A stretch of DNA of 37,551 bases. Source: Mycoemilia scoparia (lineage: Eukaryota; Kickxellomycota; Kickxellomycetes; Kickxellales; Kickxellaceae). Position numbers and translations under genes: made by a program. The notes under the pieces are model-generated. The model saw only the letters and a program-made list of their open reading frames with translations. It had not been told where the DNA came from and ran no database searches. The stretch lies in contig JANBPU010000158.1 of the NCBI GenBank assembly GCA_027575805.1, positions 1 through 37,551 on the forward strand. Direction: 5' to 3'. Of this stretch, positions 11,715 to 22,842 are shown piece after piece. Each line of letters starts with the position of its first letter. Position 1 is the first letter of the stretch.

Positions 11715-12248
11715 ATGTTACTGTTATTATTGTTACTATTGCCACTTATATATACACCCCCTTTGCCTTTACTTTTTGTCCTCTCCTCCCCCTTTAACTT
11801 AAATAATCCTCGTCGATATTTTATAAATCCTTTCGCCTCCTTCATAGTTGTTTATCCATTTGTTCTCTCTCCCACAAACTATTAGCAACATCGCCCTCCT
11901 TCCTCCCCCCTACATTTCAGAAACACACAAATAAATAAACAGGCCCATTCAACTGTAAATTTAAAGTAATCAGGATAGGATGTAGTGGTATAGATAATTT
12001 GTTGAAATGTTCTATTAGTGATAGTTGCGCAAAGTTGGCTGAAATCGAAGTTGAAAAAGTAAAAAACAAACAAATGAATAGGCGGCGCTATAGTCATCAA
12101 ATCTTGATTGCGAAAAGTGTCTTTAAAAAGCAAAGATATGGATAGATAAAAAAGAAAACAATGTTAAGGGGTGATATGTGTGATTATTGTTCTGGAAGGT
12201 GTTGATGAGATAAGCGTTCCTGTTGCTTTAGCTAATCTGCATCATACA
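11715..12248. other. convergent spacer, 3' ends of two genes
   Basis: This region lies between the stop of the GPI-type protein (+) and the stop of the RasGAP gene (-). It is T/C-rich near the first gene and A/T-rich with AATAAATAAA-like strings near 11930. It appears to hold only 3' untranslated sequence. Confidence 0.6.
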
Positions 12249-12257
12249 CTATAGTGT
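12246..12257. repeat. 12-bp perfect palindrome over the RasGAP stop codon
   Basis: ACACTATAGTGT equals its own reverse complement. It contains the TAG stop (12251-12249 on the minus strand). Confidence 0.8.
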
Positions 12258-15200
12258 GCTTGGTGTAAATGGCAACTTGACTGGTGGAAGTGTATTGCTA
12301 TTTTTACATTGAGTAACCATTTCTTGGATATTGTAGCAGGCCTTGACTAGCTGTTGAACTTGCTGGGAATCAGCAAATCCATTTCCAGTAGCGGCAGCAG
12401 TATTGATGCTGACACTGCCGCCACCACCAAATATTGAGATTGGTGAATTATCTGGGTGGGGGGATGAGACCATGGAATCATAGTTGCCAGATGTGTTTGA
12501 TGGCCGGTGCTGGAATGTGATAAGTTCATTGAAAAGCGATGGTGTTTTTGGCACTTGTTGGTAGTTCTTGGTATTCTGGTGGCTGCTATTAGTGTCATCC
12601 TTAAGGGGGTTTTCGCTACCACACACAGGTGCAGAGATCGGTGTGGTTATTGCTCCATCGCTTGACTCCGACATGTTCTCATCTGCTTCATGGATTGTTT
12701 CGGATATAAATGGCGCCGAAGATTTCCCAGTTGTTGTTACTGGTGTGGATAGCAGCTCTATATCAGCGCTATGTGAATTCACATACTGGCAGAGCGATGC
12801 TAATTCTCGATCAACATCAATGAGTCCAAATGAGGTATCGTTTCTGGGAATGCCTCCACCAGTTAGACTTGATGTATTATGTCCAGGCCCAGAGTATCCG
12901 CCACCTGAATATTGACGTCCACTTCCTGGATAGGCAGCTGATGGGTCGTACGATTTCGATGAAGATGTGGCCATCTCATCAACAAATGATTTCAGATACG
13001 GAATGCATTGCTTGACAAATCCATTCATTGGCTGCATGTATGGCTCTTTTAATCCAAACTCTGATAGATTGGCAAGACTTTGTAGCCCCTTTGCTATTAA
13101 CGTCAATGTTCTCTGGACCTTTGGTTCTGGCTTGCTTTCAATGATCCCAAAGTTCATTGGTGACATGATGGCTGGACACACAAACCTCAGGAACAAGAAC
13201 CCAGTAATGCACGAGTATTTCACATTTGGATTATCGCTGCCATAGTGTTGCTGCACAGTTTGGCGAAGATTGCTAAATATTTTTTGCATTTCAAATGGAC
13301 ACTTGTGTTTGGCCCTTTCGATAGACCTCCATAGCTTATCCATCAGTGACAAAAGCGTATTCCAGCCATTTGCTGTACTTTCTCCTGCCTTTAGTCTAGT
13401 GGGGTCGACCTCACACACTATTGACTTTTCAATTACTTCTCGAATTACATTTCCTATCATATCGTCAACAAATTCGGTTCCCAGAAGCTTCATGAAGGAC
13501 TCTACTGCTCGAGTACACACTGAACTACCACGGAAGAGCAGTACAGGGTCATGGATTGTTTGTGCTGCAATCTCGGTCTTAATTAGCGAAGAAATCCATC
13601 CTACAACCTTTCCTTGAGCCAAGAGAATCTTGATGAATGTCTCAACCAGCCAGTCCTTGGATTTCGAGATCAGAGACAAATCGTATATCAGGGGGTGCTT
13701 GCTAAAATCTGTGATAATAGTATTAAGCTCTGCATAGTGTGGACTGTCCAAAACGATAAGCTCGTCGTAGCGAACTCTAAGGTACAAATCTCCCGCTCTC
13801 TGGGGTATAGCCGATCTCAGTTGGCTTGATGACTTTGAAGAACTGCCTCCTAATGACCGACCACTATTCGAAGTATTGGACATCCGTGGCAAAATGTCTC
13901 GTCCTATATTATCAGCAGAGCCTTTTCGGATCGGATACCCCAAAGGATAGGTAGTACTGTCTATACCACTACCCTCGTCACACGGCTGAGGGCCATTGAG
14001 TACTGGGTACCAGCCCTCATACATGGTATTGCGTTGCATTGAAGGAATTGGAATAAATGCATACCCAACCATCTCGTCTTTGATATTGGTGCTCGCCCTG
14101 GAGTGACCGCCCTGTTGGTTATACAGTTGCAGCGCCGCTCCGTCTCTTATGTCGTCAAGGCCACCCAAAAAGAATACACAGCTTTCCCATTTAGGCCAAT
14201 TTGTTGACTTTTTCACTTCACTCTTTGCCATAGTAAGGCCATCAATATTCAATGCTGCATAGTAGTTTCCATTCTGGAAAAGATATCTGGCCTCCTTTAG
14301 CCTCAGCCACAGCATTCTTTCTACCCTAAATTTCAGGGGGTACGAGTTCAACCGATTACTAGTGGCGGTAGTTGTGGCGGCTGTTGGCAACAAATATGCT
14401 GGATCATTGTTATTGTTATTGTTACTTTCTTGTGTCGGAATATCTTTCAGCGGCGTGATAGGTCCATATATGCATGGATTAGAGAATGTGTGGATAATGG
14501 AAATCCAGCTATCTCTGTCACTGGCTTTGTTGCAAGAAAGGAAAACAACGGTATCATGCAAACTGTACACATCGTTTTGACTGCTACTGGCACTGCTGAT
14601 GATACTGCTGCTACCACCACTATCAAAGCTAGTCATGGGCTTTCCATGCCCAGCCGGGGAAGATGGAACCTTTATATAGAAGCAGTAAGGGCTGTTGAAT
14701 AGCGAAGGATCAGTGGATCGAGTAAAGTGGGTCTTGAAAGCATCTCTGTCAATGTTTATTGATCCAATCAAAGATCCATCATCAATATTTACAAATGTTA
14801 ACAAGACTGAGTTATTTGTGCTTTTTAATGTGGCAACAACAGAAAGCCATTTTGAGGTTTTGGCGTTTACCAAGGGATTTTCCGCAAGTTTCCACAGTGA
14901 CGACGCTTTGTTTTGGGTTTTAGTTACCAACAATCGAAGCTTTCCTGTTTTAAATATGGCTTGGTTTGCAAAGTTCCCCAATTTCTGTGTTTCACGACTG
15001 CTACTTCCGATTGATAATGAGTCTCCTCCACCATAAGCAACACTTCCTATTGAACCTTGCCGCTCAAAAAGCCTTTCATCCGAGGTCGAATCCCTCATCA
15101 TTGGTACAGTTTGGGAATCAATGGATGTATATCTTTTCAGGGAAGTATGGTGTTTTATTTTGGAAATCATTCCAACAAGCTCCGAAGTAAGTGTCTCTGG

Positions 15201-17562
15201 AGACTTTTTTGGTTGGCTTGTATTTTGACCTTTGGATATAATTTCCAGGGACTTTTTTTTGTCTGTAAAACTCTGAATTCCATTCATCCATGCAGAAGCT
15301 TCCCAAGCAGACGGGGATTGTAAATACAATATATCTGAGTTTGCTAGCGTAATTCTTAAAACATTATCTCTACCTTCATAGCTACCGAATTCTACCTTGC
15401 AATCCTTGAGATGAGCAATTGTTGTTAATGAAAATGATTCAGTAGTAGTAGTAGTAGTATCACGGCTTTTTTCTTTTGGTAATGCTGGGGAGTTTTGGAG
15501 AATTTGTAAATCACTGTCAGGTGAAACTGTGAAATATTCTCTTCTCCATGGATGTGAATCTTCAGTGTTGCCACTGTTGCTGGGGTTGAAATACATTAAA
15601 TAACCCGACCGCTTTGTTTGGATAAACGAATTCCATTTTGTCGATACAATTTCATTAGTATCTTTTGTTTTTGTATGTAGTCTCATGAGCTCAATTTGCT
15701 CTCTTAATATATTAGCATCTACATGACTTTCCATGTTTGACTATACCAGCATCAGCAATAATAAACATACAGAATGGATTATTTCAATATTTTGTAAACA
15801 CAAAATTTTTATAAAAATCTTGACCAGATCCAACATCATGTATGTATTGGTAGTACGGTCGTGACTTTGTTGTTGTTATTGTTGTTATTTCCACTTACCT
15901 GGTCTAGGGAGTTGTCATATGCGTTCTTGATTCCAATAAAAAGGCAATCTTCTGTTGAAAACCATTCTTGCATATTCAATAAGAAGGTAGAAATCTACAA
16001 AAAATTTTCATAGTTGGGATAAAGGCATTAGCAACAAGTAATTAGGTATGAATTGTGAGTAATGTCTTGTTAGTTGCAGTTTGGTAGCAACAACATCATA
16101 TAGAGAAAGAGCATAACCATATACGTACCTTTTCTTCAACTACAGTGCCGCTAATTTGGCGCATGGTCTTCATTGATGATTGATAGTCAATAGTGGCTGT
16201 CATTAGTTTTTCTACAGATTCAATATAATTGGCCTCCTATAACAATAAAGTGCAATGTAAAAATTTCTTGTATAAGCAAATCATTGTTTGTGTGTGTTTG
16301 TGGCTTTTTTTGTTTAGAGAGGAATGAGGGAAAAAATTAATTTAAGGGAGTGCATATGTAGGTGGATGAGTGAGTTAACGAATGAGTAAGAGATAGTAAT
16401 TTGGTGAACAAACGCACTTACCAGTTTGAGTGAATCTTGAGGCACAGCCCCAACGGTATCACATTTTGCCTTGAAAGTCTCTTTATAAGATTGTATGGCC
16501 AGAAAAAATGTCTCTCTGAATTGCTTGACAGATTCCAGCTGTCTATGGAGTGGATCGATAGGAGCTATATGCACACAACAAATGGCATAGACCAGTGGTG
16601 GAGGGGGCGTCATTAAATGCATTTGATTGGTGGTATATGGGTGTTTCTGATACAGAAGAGAACAATACGTTGCATAGAAAAAACAACAAGACATACCATC
16701 AAGCGAGGGAATTGATTCGACGATAAAACTATTGAAATCTTCGTTCAGGGCACCAACAATATCGTCCACTGACTTCATATCGGCTAAAAAGAAAAGACGA
16801 ATAGTTGTTGTATTTAGGGAATGGAAATGCTGTTTTCTGGCATGCCAGTTAGCCTCCACAGCCTGAGTATTAGCAGTAGTAAGGCATTCAACTGGTATGT
16901 ACTGGAGGAGGTTTCCCCTAAAAGGGTAGTACTAGAATATTCCCTTGGATACTAGCCAGTCACCACTGAGACTCCAGCTAAAATGTGTGGGTTATGGGCT
17001 GATTTGCAGGGATTGTGTGCGGGTGTCTGCCTGTTCCCTTTTGGTGGAGAGCATGCCATCCATAAAACACTACTTACTTGCTGAAGGGACTTGGCCATCA
17101 ATAGACCTGCTATCTTTAAGGCTTTCATTGTCGTGTTCTGAGCTTGAGGAGGGATCCGAATATAAGGCATTATGAGGCAAGGATGCATTGGTGGATTTAT
17201 TAAGAGAGCTGAGGATTCCATGGAGAGATCTCCTGAAAGCTAAAAGTTAGGCGGGGTGTATATGCAGTTAGTTTAGATAAACTCTGGCAGGATATATGCG
17301 TGGTCTTTCTATACATGCTAGGCCGCGTGTCTTTTGTGACTATTGTTGATAAATAGCTCACAACAAAGACCACACTACAAAGCTTACCTGAAAATGTCAT
17401 TGACCATTCCTTTGTGCATTTCACCCACTCCTCAAGCATGGTGTTTATTTCAACCAGGGCATTATATTGTGTTTCTAGTCGATCAAGACGCTGCGGAGAA
17501 ATATCTATCACGTCCCAGAATGAGGTAGTAGTGGTTGGAATTGCAGCAACTTTAGCGGCCAT
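12249..17562 (-). CDS. BAR-PH-PH-C2-RasGAP multidomain Ras-family GTPase-activating protein
   Basis: Seven exons: 17562-17388, 17239-17078, 16783-16697, 16564-16422, 16236-16129, 15994-15899, 15740-12249; 1420 aa. Each junction has GT..AG ends and keeps frame. Residues 1 to about 257 are a helical, BAR-like segment. A PH domain lies near 299-413 (KRSGYLMYF to WEASAWMNGI), a second split PH-like region near 522-675, and a C2 domain near 731-840. The RasGAP domain lies near 950-1190, with LFRGSS placing the arginine finger at Arg994 and FLRFVCPAIMSP as the second signature. The C terminus is Ser/Asn-rich and disordered. RasGAP domains speed GTP hydrolysis on Ras/Rap proteins; the other domains bind curved or phosphoinositide membranes. 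PH-C2-RasGAP resembles fungal Bud2/Cla2-type GAPs, so a role in polarity is possible (inference). An in-frame TAA lies just upstream of the ATG. The BAR call rests on general pattern, not on a search. Confidence 0.85.
15741..17387 (-). other. six introns in the 5' part of the RasGAP gene
   Basis: Introns on the minus strand are 17387-17240 (148 bp, GTAAGC), 17077-16784 (294 bp, GTAAGT), 16696-16565 (132 bp, GTATGT), 16421-16237 (185 bp, GTAAGT), 16128-15995 (134 bp, GTACGT) and 15898-15741 (158 bp, GTAAGT). All end in TAG. The first has a CTAAC branch-point-like string just before its acceptor. Reading phase is 1 at the first three junctions and 0 at the last three. Confidence 0.82.
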
Positions 17563-19784
17563 AATTTAGAGTTGCTGAAATAATATGTGGGATAAAAAGC
17601 CTGTCAGCCTCGGGTATTAAACTTCTTCTGGCCGAAAAAAACAGAGTGATTAGGGTTAGTATTAATATCTCCAGTAGTAGAGAGACTCGAAGTGCGGCCA
17701 GGCCAAGACAGAGCAGCTAAAATAAAGAGAAAAATAATAAAAGTAAAGAGAGGCATGGATGATGCCTGGCTGTTCAGCAGAGATATTCAGCTCAATGTCC
17801 TTTGCTCTTGCGCATACTGCAAACCAAAGCGGATGTATCAGTATGCTAGAAGATCCATATAACCTCAAAGGGGGTGACTGGGTTATTGTTGGGCGAACAA
17901 AGGGTATAGCCACAGCAAAGCACTTTACACCATTTTTGGGCGCTGCACAACACTGGCGCGGAACACAAAAAGTCAAGCAAATCCACATCCATTACCAGCT
18001 ATGTGATCTGTGCCACAATCACTTTGCCTGCTTAGCAGCCGCACCACCGCCAGTTTATCTCTCTGTTTTTCCACTGTTAAAGCCAAGAGCCCAAGCAGCA
18101 ATGTATGTCGTTGTGAAGTCCACTTTGTCATCTTCGCTTTGTGATCCATGAGTGGGAGTAATGGACTGGAGGCGTGCATGTGCTAGTCCTACCCCACTTC
18201 CAGACCGCACATGGATCGACAAGTATGGTGGGACTGTTTTGTCAGTAAAGTCAACCCAATCCACAGCACATTGGTGATCATTCTGATGTTCTGGCGGATC
18301 CCAAACATTCCTCATTCATTTCTTACAGATAGCAGCAGCCCATATCATATCGTACCTTCCTGATCCGATGCACTGAGTTTGAACTGTTGTTTGTATAAAG
18401 CTGTATACACGTCTTAGAGTTTATTCTATATTCTAGTTTGTAATTGTCTTGATACAGTGTTGTTGAGTTTAATTATACATGCCCCCACAAATTCCCAATT
18501 TGTTTGGTTACTGAATATATGCCTAAATCCAAGGTCAACTGGCTTATTATAAAATTGAAGAGGAGTTTGAATCCATGATTGTGTGTGCCTATTGAATCAT
18601 CATATGTTTGTATCTATTCAATTAAGATTGGCACAACCTTTATTGTGGTTAGGCTTTCAATCATTTAAATCAAAACAAATCCAAATAATGCTTTATTTCT
18701 ATAGTCAGCTTCGACAAAACACGCCGGGCAATAGAAGCTTGTTTATCTATTTGGACTTGTGTGGTACGAAAAACAAACGCCTCTCTCTTTTTCTCCCAGC
18801 TGATCTTGTCTTCAAATGCCTTTTGTTCAAGCAGTTCGTGTATGTAATAGCAGTGGTAGTACTTGTATTCATATAGGGCATGTGTTGCAGTTATTCTACA
18901 AAACTTTATAAATAGATGGTGTTGTCTGTATATCAAGACAAAGGCAGATCACCTAATATGCATTGGCAAGTAATTGCTAGCCAACCTTGCCATGTTTTCT
19001 ATGGCTTTAAGTTGGCTCAGCACATAGGGCTTACTGCTGTTTCTAGTCAAGACAAACAAAAAGCGATATAGCGCTATGCCAGCTCCCAAATCGTGACTTA
19101 TTAGGATATTATCATTAGCAGTCTTTTTATGGCTCATGATCGCTGTTGCTGTCTTTGACTATTTATTATTGGCAGTAACGAAATAAAAAAGAAATGAACT
19201 CTTGGTACTGCACTTCCTCGATTATAACTGCTAATCCACGGATTTGAATTCCGCAGCTTTAGCCGATTAAGGCAAGCATTGCTTTTAAAGATGTGAATCG
19301 TAGCGTCGACCATATCTTTATCTATCAAACCAAAGCAGTATATGTTTTTATAATTGCTCAATTTGGTTGATGTTGACACCAAGTGTCATGGCTTTATGAT
19401 ATGAAATGGCAGACACAACAGTTGCATGATAGACTACTACATGGATCCCAAACCAGCGGTTCCACAAAAGATAATGCCTTGGTGAAGCTTAGGTTTATAA
19501 ACACTATGTCTTGGGGTGCATTTCTTGAAAGTATTTCTTTTTGCAGAACATATTCTCTCCATACCGCTACCATCAAATACTGATTATCCTACAGACGACA
19601 TACCAGTTGGTGCTAATAAATTCTCATTTAAAACACTTTTATAAGGTACATCAGGATATCTTTTATATTGATATTTCAACCAGGTACAACTATACAAATA
19701 TTTACACAAATCTCAGTGTATTAACTAGGCCGATTATCACTGCAAAAAACAGCACATCTTGCTCAGCCTTATGCAGTATCATCA
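17563..19784. other. intergenic region, no convincing gene
   Basis: Just upstream of the RasGAP start, on its strand, TTATTTCAG could be an acceptor for a 5' UTR intron. TTAGGGTTAG lies at 17650-17659. From about 17660 to 18350 the base composition is richer in G+C, and open frames of 60-130 codons overlap on both strands; none resembles a known protein. From 18400 to 19780 the DNA is AT-rich with short frames only. Confidence 0.5.
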
Positions 19785-20528
19785 ATGTCAAGCACTGATC
19801 ATCTCAGCCCTGAACATGAGACAAAAGGAGCAACCAAAATACCCGCTTTTGAGACAAAGACAAACGCAAACTGTTCGGGTATGGAAAGACTTCCAGCCAA
19901 GCCCACCGCCTTTGAAGCGCACCCAAGCCATAGGAGATGCTCCCTGTCTGACTTCCGTAATAGTAGTCCCCACAGAAAACGAGGAGAAACCAGCACCGAG
20001 GCCATTGGGTTTGGCCAGCAACAAAGTCAGCAGCAGTTGGGGCCGCCTAGCATCTCGTCTAATTGTGTAGATGAAGAAGAGAGGGGGCTGCCTGCTCCAC
20101 CGCAAATATCTCGGAGTCAGACATTCCCGACTCTGATGGCAACCCAGCACAGTGCATCTTGTCAACATTGCCCTGTCACTGGTCCTATCCCTGAATACTG
20201 GACTCCGATAAACTACCACCCTGGACCTTATCACCACCACTATTTGCCCTATCCTCACACATTTGCATATCCTCAATATGGGTATTCGCAGCCCGAACTT
20301 CCACCCAACCCGTCTTTTCAAATCCCCCAGAGTGCACCCTATCAACCCTCTTGTATGCCAAACGGAAGTTGGAATAATAGTGGGGTTGTGGGAAACAGCA
20401 GCAACAACAACAACGGTAATGTTAATGTTAATGATGTTGGCTTTGGTGGTATAAAAAATTCATTAGTACCATTTCAAAATGGTTTGGCTGGTATTATGAA
20501 GACATGTATTTGCTTCCTGCTAAGCTAA
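19785..20528 (+). CDS. uncharacterised disordered Pro/His/Tyr/Asn-rich protein
   Basis: 247 codons, no recognised domain. The N-terminal half is Ser/Thr/Lys-rich with basic patches (HPSHRRCSLSDFRNSSPHRKR) and a QQQSQQQ tract. The middle contains a small Cys/His group (CQHCPVTGP) and then a Pro/Tyr/His-rich segment (HPGPYHHHYLPYPHTFAYPQ). Near the end is an Asn run (SSNNNNGNVNVN). Composition is typical of intrinsically disordered regulatory proteins, so the frame is more likely coding than chance. The C terminus (MKTCICFLLS) looks unlike the rest; splicing before it into a further exon cannot be excluded. An in-frame TAA lies about 60 bp upstream and the chosen ATG is the first after it. Frames on the other strand and in the other phase look less protein-like. 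Confidence 0.5.
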   Translation: MSSTDHLSPEHETKGATKIPAFETKTNANCSGMERLPAKPTAFEAHPSHRRCSLSDFRNSSPHRKRGETSTEAIGFGQQQSQQQLGPPSISSNCVDEEERGLPAPPQISRSQTFPTLMATQHSASCQHCPVTGPIPEYWTPINYHPGPYHHHYLPYPHTFAYPQYGYSQPELPPNPSFQIPQSAPYQPSCMPNGSWNNSGVVGNSSNNNNGNVNVNDVGFGGIKNSLVPFQNGLAGIMKTCICFLLS

Positions 20529-21284
20529 ACAAATATACACTTTGATGAATTTATGAATCTAACGAACTAACGAGCTCACGAATTTTTACGACTAATGACA
20601 AAAACGTCTCAAACACATACACTAGATTTTAGTTTTTAGTGTATACATGAAATAAACCAAAAATTAAACCACTCAAACTGTTTTGTGAGAAAAATGTGTC
20701 TGCGATGTTTCTTTTAGATCATTGTTGAAGGTATATCTATGTTGAAGCCATTCAAACCTCTATTTTTTTGTGAGGAATCTGAAGCAGCAACAGGCCTTTT
20801 CAGTTTCCTCAGTCATCACTGAAGATAGGGAGTCCTGAATACACTTGATCTGATAAAATCAATCATATAAACTTGTGCCTGAAATTCAATGAATTATATG
20901 ACAAATAATTTGAGTAATGTATATATATATAATAATTTCATAAGTCATTTTCTAAACTTTGGAATTGCAAGAGGCTTTATAATTCCTCGCAGCTTCAGTG
21001 ATGTAACCGATGATGACTTAGTCTATCCCTTTTATGTATGTATCATTTAAAAATTCAGCGAAGTCAATATATGTATTATCAAGTAAAGTTAAAGAATAGT
21101 CGAATAGGAAGAAGTGTTCATTAATTTCCTTGTAGCAATATAAATAGCCCTGTCTACAGCCACAGGTTTTGGTCAGTATATTTCCTAAAAACTTTAGAGT
21201 TTCATGTAACCACCAGCATCATCGTTGATATCGCGATCTTTCGACTCTATACTGCCCGACTATTCATAAGCGACCCTTTTCGGA
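20529..21284. other. AT-rich spacer, nothing recognised
   Basis: This contains AT runs (about 20918-20930), T runs and short frames only. It presumably holds the 3' UTR of the upstream frame and the promoter of the phosphotransferase-like gene. GATGATGA near 21009 resembles a snoRNA C box but has no matching D box. Confidence 0.5.
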
Positions 21285-22112
21285 ATGGATGAAATATATA
21301 ACGCTAAGATAGACTGTGACCTATTCAATAGCATAGTGGAAAGCTGCTATATTGTAAAGTATTTTAAAGATAACGTACGCCTTATTCAAGAAAAGGGCGG
21401 GACCAAGAAATATATAATGAAGGAATCTAAACGCAATCAAAGATTTTATAATGAAATAGTCATGACTACGTACTTAAGAGAGAATCGCAACAAAATATCC
21501 CATCTAATTCCAAAGATAATCTGCCACAACCACGAATACATGATTCAAGAATATAGAGAGGGCTTGGTCGCTTCCGAAGAATGGGATAATTTGACTAGAA
21601 ACAAAAAGTCAGAATTGATGCAGGAAATGGTAGAAATGATTATCAAGATATCCAACCTGTTTCCAAAGAAGACAAATAAAGTAGGATATGTCTACAATCT
21701 AAGAAATCCAATTGATAACTGCGTTGATGTATTGAATGAACACAATATAGAATTTGACATTGGGGATTTGCCAAGAACAACGAGATGCTTGTTTTTTCAT
21801 GGTAGCTTTAATGGGCGTAACATATTGCTTGATAAAAAGACCAAAAAGATAACATCTATTATTGACTGGGAGCGCGCAAGCTACTTTATACAGAGTTTTA
21901 TATATAATACTCCTCCCCAGTTCGACAACTATTCATTTTCATCACAAAATTTAATTGAAACATTGTATGAGGAGAAGTTATATGAAAATCGACTCGGTGG
22001 CGCAACAAAAAAGAATGTGTTATACTATGCCTTTAAATATAAACACAATCCAAAATACATGAGAAAAATGATTGAATTTGCAAGAACTTGCTCCTGTTTA
22101 TATATTCTATGA
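21285..22112 (+). CDS. APH/choline-kinase-fold protein, probable pseudokinase
   Basis: 275 aa, intronless. The N-lobe has the likely ATP-anchoring Lys in KKYIMKE and a Glu in the following helix (FYNEIVMTTYL), then a hinge-like MIQEYREG. The catalytic loop reads HGSFNGRN (172-179), where the family motif is HGDxxxxN: the catalytic Asp is Ser174, while Asn179 is kept. The metal-binding Asp is present in IIDWE (Asp194). Fungi carry many such aminoglycoside-phosphotransferase-like genes, mostly of unknown substrate. With the base missing, phosphotransfer is doubtful, so the protein may bind nucleotide only (inference). The gene is richer in A+T, Lys, Ile and Asn than its neighbours and ends about 440 bp before a tRNA gene, which fits a mobile or rapidly evolving accessory gene but does not prove it. 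Confidence 0.75.
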   Translation: MDEIYNAKIDCDLFNSIVESCYIVKYFKDNVRLIQEKGGTKKYIMKESKRNQRFYNEIVMTTYLRENRNKISHLIPKIICHNHEYMIQEYREGLVASEEWDNLTRNKKSELMQEMVEMIIKISNLFPKKTNKVGYVYNLRNPIDNCVDVLNEHNIEFDIGDLPRTTRCLFFHGSFNGRNILLDKKTKKITSIIDWERASYFIQSFIYNTPPQFDNYSFSSQNLIETLYEEKLYENRLGGATKKNVLYYAFKYKHNPKYMRKMIEFARTCSCLYIL

Positions 22113-22551
22113 GGTTTTGTAATAGGCTTTTAAATAGTTCCTTAGTAGCATGTGGTAGAAACTATAACGTTAATCATTTCTTTGTTGAAATAAATACCTT
22201 GAAAGTACATATTCAAGTTAAGTTAAATAATGAAAAAATAGTTTGTTCCAAGTCACTAATAACCCATTTATATTGTATTTTTTTAAAATTAGAGCCAATT
22301 ATAGACGTATATAAGACGTGGATGAGTGCCAAATACATTTATTGATGTGAAATGTCAGTGTAGCAACCAAGATTAGCAGTCTATGTAGACTAATGACATA
22401 GAGAAATGGCTAATGTACTTGAACAAGACTATCAAGTGCCGTATTTGAACATTAAAAATTGGAAGATGATAGTCAAAAACTAAATCCAAGGAATTAAATT
22501 TCTAATATCTAATAAAAGGAAATACATATTTTTTCAGCAAAGAAGTTCAAA
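22113..22551. other. AT-rich spacer between the phosphotransferase-like gene and tRNA-Pro
   Basis: No gene seen. Open frames here are short and of AT-rich random type. Confidence 0.5.
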
Positions 22552-22623
22552 GGTTCTGTGGTCTAGTGGTATGATTTTCGCTTAGGGTGCGAGAGGTCCC
22601 GGGTTCAATCCCCGGCAGAGCCC
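22552..22623 (+). tRNA. tRNA-Pro (anticodon AGG), no intron
   Basis: The 72-nt cloverleaf has an acceptor stem GGTTCTG/CAGAGCC (7 bp, one T-G wobble at 3:70) and a D arm with A box TGGTCTAGTGG. The anticodon stem TTCGC/GCGAG carries loop TTAGGGT, giving anticodon AGG. The variable loop is followed by a T arm with GGTTCAATCCC as B box. A run of five T (about 22628-22632) follows as the RNA polymerase III terminator. It reads proline CCU (and CCC after A34-to-inosine editing). The DBP10 start lies about 220 bp downstream on the same strand. Confidence 0.95.
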
Positions 22624-22842
22624 CAACTTTTTGTCTTTCTTTTTATCACATCCCCTAAACGACCTTTCGAAATCAAATTATTTTTTAATCACTCCCATTC
22701 TGCAAGAAGGAATCAAATCAGATTATTATTTTTTGGCTAGATTTACAAAAACCACATCAACACCAAGATATTTTTTACTTGATTAAAGAGGTTTTTTAAT
22801 TTTACTCTAATATATACCCAAATTTATATATACTTTTTGAAA

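Noticed and set aside
15732..15734. ATG as the RasGAP start
   Set aside because: The frame continues upstream through a TAG acceptor at 15741-15742 into six further exons with matching phases.
19239..19253. tRNA T-arm-like CGGATTTGAATTCCG
   Set aside because: No acceptor stem, A box or consistent T stem around it on either strand.
21009..21017. Box C-like GATGATGA of a possible snoRNA
   Set aside because: No D box (CTGA) at a suitable distance and no terminal stem.
22837..22839. Start of DBP10 two codons upstream
   Set aside because: The codon is TTG, not a plausible start in a nuclear fungal gene; ATG at 22843 is used.
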